Of a stretch of 64,000 nucleotides of DNA, positions 48,598-59,728 are shown in pieces. The position numbers and the translations under genes were made by a program. This stretch comes from Adineta vaga (taxonomy: Eukaryota > Rotifera). Under the pieces are notes generated by a model, which saw nothing but the letters and a program-made list of their open reading frames with translations, was not told the origin of the DNA and ran no database searches. Within the stretch, counting starts at the first letter, position 1, and each line of letters begins with the position of its first letter. The stretch covers positions 12,090,001 to 12,154,000 of the forward strand of contig CP075495.1 of NCBI GenBank assembly GCA_021613535.1, given 5' to 3'.

Positions 48598-48940
48598 ATG
48601 GCGCCGAGATTGTATGTCATCTGTATCGTTTTAATGCTGGTTTTATGTCAAGCATCAGGTAAGATTTTGTCGAATAGGAACAAAGGATAGATTCTTTTTT
48701 TTTCAAATTAGTTGTTCATAATCGAAGTGTCAAATGCGACAATCCAGTCAATTGTTTAGCTGATCCATGTAGAGGAGCAACGTGCAAGAATTATCCTACT
48801 GCTATTTGCCGGTAAAACTTGAAAGAAATTGAAAGATATAATATCGAATCTTATGTTTTTTTAGTGCGAATTATTGTGGTGGATGTAACAAAGATTTTTA
48901 TGTTGGGTGTAAAAGAGTTGATTGTGGAAATGATACATAA
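48598..48940 (+). CDS. Small secreted cysteine-rich protein with one NYCGGC module
   Basis: Exons 48598-48658, 48712-48811, 48865-48940; 237 nt, 78 aa. Signal peptide MAPRLYVICIVLMLVLCQAS is followed by one module: CDNPVNCLADPCRGATCKNY, TAICRANYCGGCNKDFYVGC, then RVDC. The Cys pattern and the phase-2 intron just before the NYCGGC segment match both modules of the protein at 37679-38416, so the two genes are related by duplication. This copy has an extra Cys (YVGC) in the variable loop. The ATG at 48598 gives a clean signal peptide; an in-frame ATG at 48496 would add 34 residues. An AATAAA-like site follows near 48985. Function unknown; secreted and probably disulphide-bonded. Confidence 0.78.
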
Positions 48941-49756
48941 ACGGGTTGGGAACTAGGTTTTCATTATATATTGATACAATCGAATAAAATGAAATAAAAA
49001 TCTTGAAAAAATAAATGAGATTGTAATTTGTCGACATCTATTTGTATTGAATGCGAATTCTGATTTATGTCACAACGTTATTTTTCTAATTTGCTTGACA
49101 AGACAACATTATGATTAAGTTTCATAAAGGTGCCCTGTCATCATGACAAGTAGGTATTTTTTTCTTTCTTTCTCTCGATCGATTTCTGTTGAATGTAAAA
49201 ACCTGTCGAAAAGAATTGTTTCATCGAAACATTTTCTCTCACAATTATCATTGATATATTTAGATGTACTTTGGCTTGTCAAGTGCGTTAAGTATATATT
49301 GAGATGATGTATTTAGAAACTTATTATAACTGTAGACAAAATTCATCAGTTTTTATATATCAAAAGAAAGAAATATGTTTCTTGAGAACAGATATAATGC
49401 GTAGTTCTTCATTGTCTTATTTTTATTATATCGAAAAAATGACGATAACTGTCAACGTACTGATTAAAGTCCATTGAGAATAACGACGTAAATACTATTT
49501 TGAGAATATACATTTTGCCCATAGAAAAAAAACATCATATTGATTGGTACTACATCATACCGAAAAATTGAATGCAATATTTACCTTTCTTTTCTTTTTC
49601 TCCTTCACTTTTTTTGTTATTGTTATCTAACTCATAATAGCAATCGATTATATCATTCGTTTGCCTTTGATTCTCTTGTTCGACGTACTCACAAATATCA
49701 GTTGAGATCAAATCACGTCTCAATCAATCTATAGTTTTCTATACAGGTAAATCAAA
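48941..49756. other. Intergenic before NAD kinase
   Basis: About 0.8 kb AT-rich sequence. A small palindrome TGTCAT-C-ATGACA lies near 49136-49149. A 3' splice site (TTTTCTATACAG ending at 49746) is 10 nt before the NAD kinase start codon. No gene seen. Confidence 0.55.
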
Positions 49757-51667
49757 ATGAGCCAGAACGGTACAAATCGCATGTCGAAAGGATCATCGTT
49801 TCAACAGCGACGAACCCAGAGTATCGACGAATATTCGTTGAAAATGCTGAATCATGAAGTTTTTGAAGAAAATGAACAAAATTCGAATAAAAAAAACTTC
49901 GATGGTAGTTGTGAGACAATAGACGAAAGCAATGATAACTATGAATATAACACATTATCAAGAACAAATAGTCGAAAACCATGGAATACACGCTGGTAAG
50001 TATCTTCGACTTATCAATGAGAATCTTTGAAAAAAAGAGTGACTAAAAAGGAATGAAAATTATTTATGTTTTAGTCGAATGTTTAAACGTTCACGATCTG
50101 GTTTTGCTCCATCACCGCATTGTAATTTTGGACCAAAAGCAACACTTAAGAAAATACAAAACAATAATCAACTTATGTAAATATCTTTTCTATTTCTTAT
50201 CGCTCATATGTATTTTCTCTTGATTTCCATAGTATTATTCAAGATCCATCTTCTCAACGTCTTCAATGGATTACTCCACCAACACAAATTCTTATTATTC
50301 GTAAACCAGGTAACTCAACAGTGCCAGAATTCCGTCAACTTGTATTGAATCTATCAGAAGTAATGAAGGCTTTCTTTCCAAAGTCTTACAATCTATATAG
50401 AAAAACCTTTTCCTATCTAGCGTAATTTAATTGTTTATATTGAATTATCTGATCAGATGTTTTTACCTTTGGATGTAGCTGATTCTGGAACAAAACAGCT
50501 CGTTGAACACTGTAAAGTTTTTGATAAAGGTATTGATTAATTTTGATTATTGATGAAAAATTTTGTTTTTCTTTCGATACAAATCTAGAAAATGATATAG
50601 CAGATATTGATTTAGCAATATGTTTGGGTGGTGATGGCACATTATTACATGCGTCTAGTTTATTTCAAAAAAGTTGCCCACCAATCTTATCATTTTCTTT
50701 GGGTTCATTGGGATTTTTAACTCCATTTGATTTTAAGTTTCATGACAAAATATTAAATGAAGTTCTATCTGGTAATGTAGCTGTTCTCTTACGAACACGT
50801 TTAAGTTGTGTTATTGAAAAAGATGCGTCAGATACAAATGTAGTACCTTCTACAGCTGATGTTACTCTACGTCCAAATGATAAAATAACGTTGGATAATG
50901 ATCATGGTAAAACGTATCTCACGTTAAATGAAGTAGTAATTGATCGTGGTCCGAATTCGTATTTATCAAATTTGGATTTATATATTAATGATAGATTTAT
51001 TACGAAAGTTCAAGGCGATGGTAAGTTAATTTTCGAATAATTCATCTTTATATTCATTCATCGCTATGAATAGGATTGATTGTTTCTACTCCTACTGGTT
51101 CGACAGCTTATGGAATGGCTGGTATGTTTTGATTTCTTTCTAAACGATTATTTATTTAAAAAAATATATCATTCTAGCTGGTGCTTCGATGGTTCATCCA
51201 AATGTTCCTGCAATGATCGTTTGTCCTATATGTCCACATTCTTTATCTTTTCGTCCGATTGTTGTACCTGCTGGCATTGAACTTGATGTCAGAGTATCCG
51301 AAGATAGTCGTTTAACTGCATGGCTTTCAGTTGATGGACGAAATCGACTTGAATTACATCAATCTGATAGGTAAAATTCGTTGTTTTTAATGAAAAAGAA
51401 CATATCTTAGATGATTTCTTTGATATTTTTAGTGTGAAAATTACAACAAGTGTTTATCCAATGCCATGCATATGTCGATTCGATCAATTAGGTGATTGGT
51501 TTGAAAATTTAGCAACAATACTTCATTGGAATTTACGTAAACCACAATCAAGTCTTGATACTGATCTAGATCTTCAACTTGATGAAGAAACACAAACAGC
51601 CAAAGATGATAATAAGGATCTTTTGTTTATGTCATCAAAAAATTCATCACTTGAAACAGAATTATAA
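49757..51667 (+). CDS. NADK: NAD kinase
   Basis: Exons 49757-49995, 50075-50176, 50233-50359, 50421-50529, 50589-51020, 51074-51121, 51178-51370, 51433-51667; 1485 nt, 494 aa. The disordered N-terminus is Ser/Asn-rich. The kinase fold starts with IQDPSSQRLQWITPPTQILI, followed by the ATP/NAD motif ICLGGDGTLLHASSLFQ, LGSLGFLTPF, LNEVVIDRGPNSYLSNLDLY, and the second conserved loop STPTGSTAYGMAAGASMVHP then ICPHSLSFRPIVVPAG. These match cytosolic animal NADK, which phosphorylates NAD+ to NADP+ with ATP. All catalytic motifs are intact. The C-terminus is acidic. It is convergent with the seven-helix gene at 51816-52862; an AATAAA lies at 51754-51759. Confidence 0.95.
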
Positions 51668-51815
51668 CGACATCAATAATAAGAAAAAACATGATAATGA
51701 GAAAACTGTTTTTCTTTCTGTGAATATCTGTTTTCTTCCTTTTGATAATTAACAATAAACTTCATTTTCAATCAAAATACTAGAAAAATCCAAACAACTA
51801 TTTCTTATCAAAATC

Positions 51816-52862
51816 TTATTTAATATGTATCATTGGTAAAAACATTGTTCCAAACCAATGTATATAAATGAATATGCATAATTGTAATGTTGTTAATTCA
51901 AAAAATGATGACACTATATAAGGTAAATGAACAAGTAATAGAAGACAAGTGATAATGAATAGAATATAAGAATTTAATGGTTGTTTTAGACATGATTTTG
52001 GTTTTATGGGTGGTGTATGAATTAATGAACATGTTGAAAGTTCATCGAATAAAAACAAAGATTCATGTTGACCAATTTTATATGAAATTGAATGATGTAA
52101 ATCATGTGGATATGAAGATAAACATGTCTAAAAATTAGAAATGAATCAAATAGAATCTATTGAGTATTTTCAGTTTTTTTTAATATTTACTTTATTATTT
52201 GTTGATTGTTCTAAATGAAAATTAAATACTGTTTTAACAAGATTAGTTAATTCGGTCATATCTTGATGATGTTCATAATTATCATAGGATGAGAAATTTT
52301 CTTTTTTATTATAATAATATAAAATTAATGGCCAACATAGATGAATACAACTTAAAATCAATGAGATAAGCATTGGAAGACAGTACATACTGAAATAAAG
52401 TATGGGTAAAATCCACCATGGAACATCTTGAGTTAATCTTCGATAAGGTAAATAATCAAGATGATGATAAGGTGAATTTAACCATAATAACGGTGAATAA
52501 GCAATTATTGGTATTAACCAAATAAAACAAATAAAAATTCGTTGAAATGAACGAGTTGTTATTAATAAAAGAAGAGAATATAATTGTACAGTATCAATAA
52601 TATGAAAAGTAAATGACCATAAACGCCATGCAAAGGATTCTGCTGACCAAATCGTACGAAAATAGAAAAATGGTATTAACCATACGGATACAAATAAGGA
52701 TGAAAATGAATAATTTATTAATATTAAACGAATCTTTCGTATTTGTTTTGTTTGTGGATAAATAATTAAATAAAGAATATGTAAAATATTGACAATAAAG
52801 ATTAATAAAAGAAGAAGTGTTACTAAACAAAATTCAATTGATATTGTTCGTAAATTAAACAT
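51816..52862 (-). CDS. Divergent seven-transmembrane receptor-like protein
   Basis: Two minus-strand exons, 52862-52191 and 52127-51816 (phase 0), encode 327 aa. Seven hydrophobic segments are visible: VTLLLLLIFIVNILHILYLI, LILINYSFSSLFVSVWLIPF, the WRLWSFTFHIIDTVQLYSLL segment, IFICFIWLIPIIAYSPLLWL, the WWILPILYFSMYCLPMLISL segment, YILFIITCLLLLVHLPYIVS and LQLCIFIYIHWFGTMFLPMI. The spacing resembles a rhodopsin-type receptor, but the DRY motif after helix 3 is replaced by TTRSF, no NPxxY is seen, and the chain ends only two residues after helix 7, without a cytoplasmic tail. It may be a rotifer-specific chemoreceptor-like protein. The ATG follows a good 3' splice site (TCTTTTCAG) 14 nt upstream. 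Confidence 0.65.
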
Positions 52863-54017
52863 GATAGTTTATTGAACTGAAAAGACTAATAAGAAATGAT
52901 TTCATATTTCAGGACATTAATGAACACATCTGGTCTTAATCGGTATGATCAATGTTCATTGTGATAGATATGACCTGTACAATGGTATAGCTTACTCCGT
53001 TAACCTTTTTCTTCTTCTTCTTCTTCTCTTGTGTATGTGTATGTGTGTGTGTGACAGAAACAATAATACACAGACGATAAGATAATCATATCATTGTGTT
53101 ATGAAACATTGATGAGAAAGAAGTATATTGAATGATTTGAAAAAATAAACTGATAACAATGGCATCTGTTATTGTTTATATTATCAACTAGACTGACTTG
53201 TCTAGGGCCTTTTTTGTCGGAGATTTCTTATCATTAGAAAAAGAATAGAAATCATCGATCTTTTTCATTTCGTTTAAATTGATTAGATTTATTTGTTTAG
53301 AGAAAGAGGGAGAAAAAAAGTTGATCCTATATTTGTGATGTAATCTTTCTACGATTAACAGTATAGGAAAGGTTAAGATATATACATATATATATACATA
53401 TATGTATTGAATTTCTTTTAATAAAATATGCAATATTCAAACAACTGTTATCTGTCCGCTAATAATTCAAAGACAAACATAAGCGAAATCGATTTTTAGA
53501 TTAGTATTTGATTTTGATCAAAGAATTGAACAGAACATTAAAAACCATCGCTCGACATGAATATGTCCATAAAGTATTATCAACGGTTGAATGATAATGA
53601 TAAATAAAACTGTACATTAACCATACATATACAAAACAAATCATCAAGTTGATATTAACATTATGAAAAATTCTTCTTTTAAAATGATCATATTTATTTG
53701 ATTATATCAAATGAATAAAATCCAATACACGTAATTGATGCACTTTCAATGTTCTTCGTATTGATGACGACAATAATGACTAGAATAAGAATTTTGTTTT
53801 TTGTTAAATCATGATGAAACAAGCAGTTTCTTTATCGAATAACATAACTGAATAAACATTAAATGAGATAAAATGTCAAGTTAATGATGATATATCATTT
53901 TATGGTCTCTCTGGTCTTTTTTAAATATAGGATAAATTCGAAAAACGAGCAAAAGAGAACATATCATTTTCTTTCTAGTTAAGTTTACTTTTGTGACATT
54001 GCAAAGATAATAAAACG
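52863..54017. other. Intergenic with simple repeats
   Basis: Contains (TTC)n at 53010-53027, (GT)n at 53031-53053 and a (TA)-rich run at 53379-53404. No gene seen on either strand. Confidence 0.6.
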
Positions 54018-54026
54018 TATATAAAG
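54018..54026 (+). promoter_or_regulatory. Candidate TATA box of the GST gene
   Basis: TATATAAAG 51 nt before ATG 54077. That spacing would give a leader of roughly 20-25 nt. Better supported than most AT-rich matches here because the gene is intronless and lacks an upstream splice acceptor. Confidence 0.5.
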
Positions 54027-54076
54027 AGAAAGATAGTTTTTGGTTAATTTTATTGTTTATCGTCGACAACAAAAAA

Positions 54077-54709
54077 ATGAGCTCTGGTGATCTTAAATTC
54101 TACTATTTCAATTTACAAGCTCGTGGTGAATTAACCCGACTTATTCTTGCAGCTGCTGGTCGATCATATGAAGATATTCGTTTTGATTTTACTCAATGGC
54201 CAGAATATAAACCAAAAATGATCTTAGGTCAATGTCCAGTTTTAGAATTAGCCGATGGAACACAACTACCTCAATCATTAACCATTGCTCGTTATATTGC
54301 ACGTGAAACAAATTTAGCTGGTTCAAATAATCTTGAATCAGCTCAAATTGATGCTGTTGTTGATACACAACGTGATATCAACGAAGCTTTTTATACTAAA
54401 GTCTTTTTCGAAAAAGACGAAGCAAAAAAAGCTGAACAATTAGAAAACTTCATCAATGATACACTTCCAAAACATGTGGAAAATTTAGGTAAATTGAAGA
54501 AAGCTTATAGTAAAAATGAAAAATATTTTGTTGGAAATCAATTATCATGGGCTGATTTATTTGTATTTCAATCGATTGGATCGTTATTGAAATCTGTACC
54601 ACAAATAAAAGGCAAATTTGGTGATCAATTTAAACCTTTGATGGATGAAATTTATGCGAATGAAAATTTAAAGAAATATTTAAACGCACGACCAGAAACA
54701 GATTTTTAA
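54077..54709 (+). CDS. Sigma-class glutathione S-transferase (single exon)
   Basis: An uninterrupted frame of 210 aa. The N-terminal thioredoxin-like domain has FYYFNLQARGELTRLILAAA with the catalytic Tyr of sigma-class enzymes, then GQCPVLELADGTQLPQSLTI with the cis-Pro and the Gln-Ser pair that binds the glutathione gamma-glutamyl group. The C-terminal helical domain has FVGNQLSWADLFVFQSIGSL, with the N-capping Ser/Asp motif. Sigma GSTs conjugate glutathione to electrophiles and lipid peroxides, and some act as prostaglandin D synthases or lens crystallins. The gene lacks introns, unlike almost all neighbours. The ATG at 54077 gives the standard MSS-type start; an upstream in-frame TTG at 54053 is not needed. 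AATAAA at 54746-54751. Confidence 0.95.
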   Translation: MSSGDLKFYYFNLQARGELTRLILAAAGRSYEDIRFDFTQWPEYKPKMILGQCPVLELADGTQLPQSLTIARYIARETNLAGSNNLESAQIDAVVDTQRDINEAFYTKVFFEKDEAKKAEQLENFINDTLPKHVENLGKLKKAYSKNEKYFVGNQLSWADLFVFQSIGSLLKSVPQIKGKFGDQFKPLMDEIYANENLKKYLNARPETDF

Positions 54710-54745
54710 AGAATGTGCTTTTAGGATTCTTTTTTCCAATTATGA

Positions 54746-54751
54746 AATAAA
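54746..54751 (+). terminator. AATAAA poly(A) signal of the GST gene
   Basis: AATAAA 37 nt past the stop codon. Confidence 0.65.
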
Positions 54752-55300
54752 TATTCTTACGGATTTCATCGGATATTTGTCTTCGTTTTCTTTCGAATAA
54801 GATTGATTTGTATTCATAGCTTCTGTATTGAGAAAACGAAAAGATAAGAGGTAACGAAATGATATAAAGACGTACTATAATCAGCAGAAGAAGGTCTTCT
54901 AATGAATGATAAACTGTTGTTATATGTAACAGATGGACTAACCTAAAATAGCAAATTTATTTGTCCTTTTTTGTTGTATATTCGAAAGAGAATAACAAGA
55001 TTAAGTAACCTTTCGCATGGAGTGCATAAAATTAGAGATAGTTTATAGAAATATGAGATATGTTTATAGTGAATAACTTTATCAAAAGTGTCAAACATAT
55101 CTGTAAGCGTAAATAAAAACAACGAAAGAATGTTTCATTTCTATCCAGATCGATCGCTATTTCAAGAAATATTTTATTGTATCCAAGTGACCTAATTTCT
55201 TCCTATTCAATTAATATCTGGAGAAGAATGTAATTTGATATTCATTCATCAGAAAAGCGACTGTTTGAATTAGATAATCGACATTAGAAACAAAATCTTT
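54752..55300. other. Intergenic between GST and an unrecognised minus-strand gene
   Basis: AT-rich; may carry a tiny last exon of the minus-strand gene (an acceptor TTCTCCAG followed by four codons and TAG at about 55217-55203), which is only a possibility. Confidence 0.4.
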
Positions 55301-56590
55301 TCATAAACAACTTACAGAATTGTGTTTATTTGTATCTGTTGATAGATTATGAACTGATTGATATTCTTCACTCGAATCATTTCGTAATGCCGAATGAGAT
55401 CTAATAGAAACATATGAACAAAAATCGTCGATCTCTATTTATTTTGTCATTTACTTATCTTTCGTTGATTTTATAAATGAAATATTATTTCCGAGAATAT
55501 CTTCATTTTTATTCAATTCTTGTTGTTTAACTTCATTCCTTCGTGAATTTGTTATTGGCGTTTTTTCGATATTTTCACAACGTTTCACTGCAAATTGTTT
55601 ATTCGGATCACCGAAACGATAAGCAGCCATTTTAATAGCTGGATAGAGCCATGTAAGTACTACACGACATTGTAGAAATATATCGTTCATAAATGTTTGT
55701 AAGATAATTGCGTCTTTAAAACGAACCTATGAGAAGAAAACAAAACGCTCAACTCAACGAAAAGAATTCCTATTGTTTTACTTGATTATCTAATTCACAT
55801 AAAATCAATTGAAAATTAGTAACTAAAAGATCAAGTGATAGAAATAATTGATCATTGGGTAAAAGAAGATCATGGCCACTGAAATGAATAGTAGAAGAAG
55901 AGAAATACATGAAGGTATTTTTTGTCAAGAAACTAACAGATCTTGATGGATTTTTTTTAGATCTCTCAATCGTTCGATATTACATTTGAATATATTTAAT
56001 GAACGATGTGTATCAGGAATATTGAACATATTGGATTGTGGATAATGAATACGTGCTGAACGTATATCTAGAAATGTACTTTGTGTACGTTTACATAATT
56101 TTTTCATTCTTAAAACAAATTCTTCAAATTCACGATCTAAACTATAATAGAATGCACAAACACGTGGAACACAAAATCGATCAAAACGTGTTAATGTTGT
56201 TGTTTGTACACGTTTTAATGATGAAGTTTGAAAAGCATTGATAGAAAAGTATGTTAATTCCGATGTATATTCAATAAAACTATGAACTAATTGTGCAAGT
56301 AATAAACGAACAGTTTTAGGAGCTGATTTTTTCTGAGATTTTTCTTCAAATTCAAACATAAGTAGTAAAAAAGTTGTGAAATCAGATAGAAATTAAGCGC
56401 ATTTATTGTTTCATTTCAGAGTACCTCTTCGTTTGACAATTTGACTAATTTGACTTTCTTCGTCTTTGATAAATGAAGAGAGAAGTGTTTCTTGAGATTT
56501 TTCTATTTTCTGATTAGTCACGATTTTCGATTGAATTGAAAAAGAAACATGATTGTGCTTGTTTGGCTCAACGAAACGAATGAAATTGTC
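55301..56590 (-). CDS. Unrecognised helical protein, 5' end not resolved
   Basis: Minus-strand exons that join in phase: about 56590-56427 (ETLLSSFIKDEESQISQIVK), then one ending at the donor near 55939 (TVRLLLAQLVHSFIEYTSEL ... RFDRFCVPRVCAFYYSLDRE), an exon between about 55794 and 55878 (GHDLLLPNDQLFLSLDLLVT), 55726 to about 55457 (RFKDAIILQTFMNDIFLQCR, AIKMAAYRFGDPNKQF) and about 55400-55316 (ALRNDSSEEYQSVHNL). The middle is rich in amphipathic helices and Arg/Lys, the end is polar. No signal peptide or membrane segment is evident. No start codon lies in the first exon in the right frame, so further exons should lie upstream, or translation begins at ATG 56359 (MFEFEEKSQKKS). The family was not recognised. 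The 3' end is also unsure (stop at 55301-55303 by read-through). Confidence 0.5.
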
Positions 56591-57122
56591 CTATCATTCG
56601 AGATTCAATTGTATGAAAAGAAAAATAGTTGTTTTAACAACGAGAAAAAATTGTAATTCAATTAATTCTTCTACGAAGATAAAAATAGATTTGATTAGAA
56701 AAACAAAACTAATCGAACAATTCGATGTTTATTTATCAAAATGGATTTTGTTGGTGTTTCTTTCGACATACAAAAGACAAAGAAAACATTATTTGCCTTA
56801 TTTTCTTTTTTAGTTACCATATGGATAAAAATCATTTTTCTCATTAGATCATAATGTGTTATTTTCACTCTAGGCAAATTTGATGTTAATCGGTAGTTTT
56901 TTCCTTCTCTCTTTTCTGTTTAATAGTCAACAGAAATCGTTCGTTTGCTTTCAAAACATCGCCTATCAATAGACATTAAAATGTTACAATAAGAGCGAAC
57001 GAAGAAGAGAAAAAGAAACACACATCCATTCATACACATAAACACTTCGTTTCTTCAGTTATCACGTACATTACCCTCATCGAAACGATTGATTGCACTG
57101 TACAGCTATATTCTTTTCTACA
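56591..57122. other. Divergent intergenic region
   Basis: Lies between the minus-strand unrecognised gene and the cyclase-like gene; likely promoter for both, possibly with missing 5' exons of the former. A possible acceptor (CGTTTCTTCAG ending near 57059) precedes the cyclase start. Confidence 0.45.
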
Positions 57123-58095
57123 ATGAAATGTCGATTTCTACTTTTGTTATTCATTTTCAAATTTTCGTCATCAATTCCATTAATATTTATTGATTTATCA
57201 CATACAATTAATCCTTCGATTCCATTCTTTCCATCTCAAGTACGTTTTAATTTTACACAACGTATAGCTCAATGGACAAATGAAGAAAATAAATTTTTCT
57301 ATTCAACAAATGCATTTATTACAAGTGAACATATGGGTACACATATCGATGCTCCTTATCATTTTTCGCCAAACGGTTGGAAAGTCGATGAAATTCCACT
57401 TTCACATTTAATATCTGTACATGCTCGTATTATTGATGTTTCAAAACGATGTAATCAAAATAGAAACTATTTAATAACAATTGATGATGTGAAAAAAAGT
57501 GATTTATCTGTACCAGAAATAGATGAAGATACACGAGGGAATTTTTTATTTGTTTTGATTTTCTATACCGGATGGACAAAATATTGGCCTGATCAAACAA
57601 CATATGCTGGTGGAGAATCAGATGTGCAATTTCCTGGTTTAAGTGAAGAATTAGCTATCTATCTGGTGAATACATATGGAGAGAATCTTGTAGGAATTGG
57701 TATTGATACGCTTTCAAGTAAGAAAAAAAAACATCTTTCAAATCACACCCACACCCTTCTCACATACATCTATTTATCTAGCTGATTATGGTCAATCAAA
57801 AATATATTCGGTTCATCAAATTCTAGCACGACATAATAAATATGGACTAGAAAATCTTGCATTAAATGAAAATTTAATAAACAATGTGAAGAAAGAATTT
57901 TTTACATTAGATGTTTATCCAATGAAAATTGGTAATGGTACAGGAGCACCTTGCCGTATTATTGCACGTTTAGATAATTCGAAACGAAATACAAATTGGT
58001 TTGGTCTATTAATTTTTTTTATATTAATCTTTCTTGTTGGTTTTGTTGTTAAAATAATCTATGATTTGAAGTGTACTCCAAATAAAGAATACTAA
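57123..58095 (+). CDS. Cyclase-family hydrolase (kynurenine formamidase / isatin hydrolase-like), membrane-anchored
   Basis: Exons 57123-57717 and 57782-58095 (phase 1), 909 nt, 302 aa. An N-terminal signal peptide (MKCRFLLLLFIFKFSSSIP) leads into the cyclase fold (PF04199 type): FIDLSHTINPSIPFFP, the metal-binding HMGTHIDAPYHF (His, Asp, His), FYTGWTKYWPD, FPGLSEELAIYLVNTYGENL, and VGIGIDTLSTDYGQSKIYSV then HQILARHNKYGLENLALNE. These are the motifs of bacterial-type KynB and isatin hydrolase, metal-dependent enzymes that open amide or lactam bonds. After the catalytic part come a hydrophobic helix (WFGLLIFFILIFLVGFVVKI) and a short polar tail, so the enzyme should be a type I membrane protein facing the outside or the secretory lumen. 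The substrate cannot be inferred. It carries a native-looking intron. Bacterial origin is possible but not shown. Confidence 0.85.
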
Positions 58096-58351
58096 AAATT
58101 GAGGAAAAATATCTTCAGGGAAATTTACTTAATATCATATTTTATTTATTTTATTATCAAACAAATTTCTACAATTGAATGCATGTAGTAACACATTCTT
58201 ATTGTAGAAAGTAATCATAGAGAAAGAGATTAATTATAGAAATAGTTTCTTATTATCATTTCAAGAATATCACTGAGAAGAAAAAGCGAATACATACGAT
58301 GTACTAACGAAGAAGAAAAACAAAAACAAGTCAATGAATAGAGAAAGATTT
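58096..58351. other. Short convergent spacer
   Basis: 256 nt between the cyclase-like stop codon (+) and the GPCR stop codon (-); the two 3' UTRs probably overlap. No gene. Confidence 0.6.
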
Positions 58352-59728
58352 TTAAACACAAGCCGTATCAACCAAGGGTACAGATGATTTTTTCTTCTTT
58401 AAATATTTCATTTTCGTTCGTCGTAAGGATGGAGTTGTACATGTTTGTTCATCAGCAACATCTTCACCATTTCGTATAATTGTTGAATGTGTTGTTGTTG
58501 TTGTTAATGTGGAATTTAATCGATGATGTGAATATTTTTTATAATCATCAATTTTATAACAATGCCAACAATTAAATAAAACTCTCATGCATTCATGTCT
58601 TAATTGATTATTCATAATACCATAAACTAATGGTGATGCACAAATTGAAATACAATATAGTAATGTTAATAGAACATAGATATCTGGATGTAATTGACTA
58701 CGTTTATCAAATGCACGAACGAAACCATATGGATGATATCCAAGAAAAAACAATGTAAATAATATTGCAAACATTTTTGTAATACGTATTTCACGTCTTA
58801 ATGAATGAGATGTTGAGACTGTATTTGTATTTGTTCGAACGGTTGTATGTGTTGCATGTAAAACATGAACGAAGATTCCAATAAAAGAAAAAATAATAAT
58901 GACATTAGGTAATAAAATCAGAATGGTTATATTGATATAAATTTGAATTTTATTACGTGATGAACAACGTAATGCACGTTGAGAATAGGCAATAGATTTG
59001 GTTAGAAATGATGGTATACAACAAAGTATTGGTAAAATTCGAGTAATGACAAGTGAGACGATAATATAAGTTTTCACTGACATTCGACGTAGAAGATTTG
59101 GATAAACAACAACCATTAATCGATGAATAGCAATTAGACAATGATGCCATAGAAGACAACCCATACAAATTGTTGAAAAATATACAACTAATGTGCATAT
59201 CAAAGGACCTCCAACCCAATTTCGATTGGCATATGAAAGTCCAACAAAAAATTGATTGAAACCAATATTCAGTAGATCATTAAATTGTAACTGATAAGAA
59301 AAAGCAAAAGGTAAATTATTCTGAATCTAATTTCAAAAATTGGATAAAGAAATAAATAACATCCGGAAAGAGGAAGAAATAAATCCGGAAGTTGAAAAGT
59401 TATTTTTAGAATTATCATTTCGTTCTTATTCAATTGAAAAGAAGAAGAAGAAAAAAGATCTTACCGAAACAATAAATATATTAATAATATTTGATCGAAG
59501 TTTTTTCACAGAAAGTATTGTTATAATAAGAATAAGATTTCCAATTAAACCAAAGAAAATAAATACAATGGCAAGTATGGCACCAACAAATGTTGCTTGT
59601 CGCGTCGGAATCGAATGAGTCAAATGCTCATGGGTCAGATTAACTTTTGTCGACCAATTACTTGAGGATATTAATATTGCTTCATTCATGATAACTAAAC
59701 AAAAGAATATCAAATTAGACGAATTCAT
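58352..59728 (-). CDS. Rhodopsin-family G-protein-coupled receptor
   Basis: Two minus-strand exons, 59728-59465 and 59290-58352 (phase 0), encode 400 aa. The extracellular N-terminus carries NxS/T sites (NWST, NLTH). Helix 1 contains GLIGNLILIITIL (the conserved GN), helix 2 begins at LQFNDLLNIG, helix 3 follows Cys in GGPLICTLVVYFSTICMGCL and ends with AIHRLMVVVYP (HRL in place of DRY). Helix 6 has LFTLFFLGYHPYGFVRAF, with His in place of the usual Trp-Pro pair element, and helix 7 has CISICASPLVYGIMNNQLRH (SPxxY in place of NPxxY). NQLRHE at the start of helix 8 recalls melatonin-receptor-like, GPR84 and insect moody/Tre1 receptors. Ligand unknown. The ATG directly follows a 3' splice site (ATTCTTCAG). 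Confidence 0.85.
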
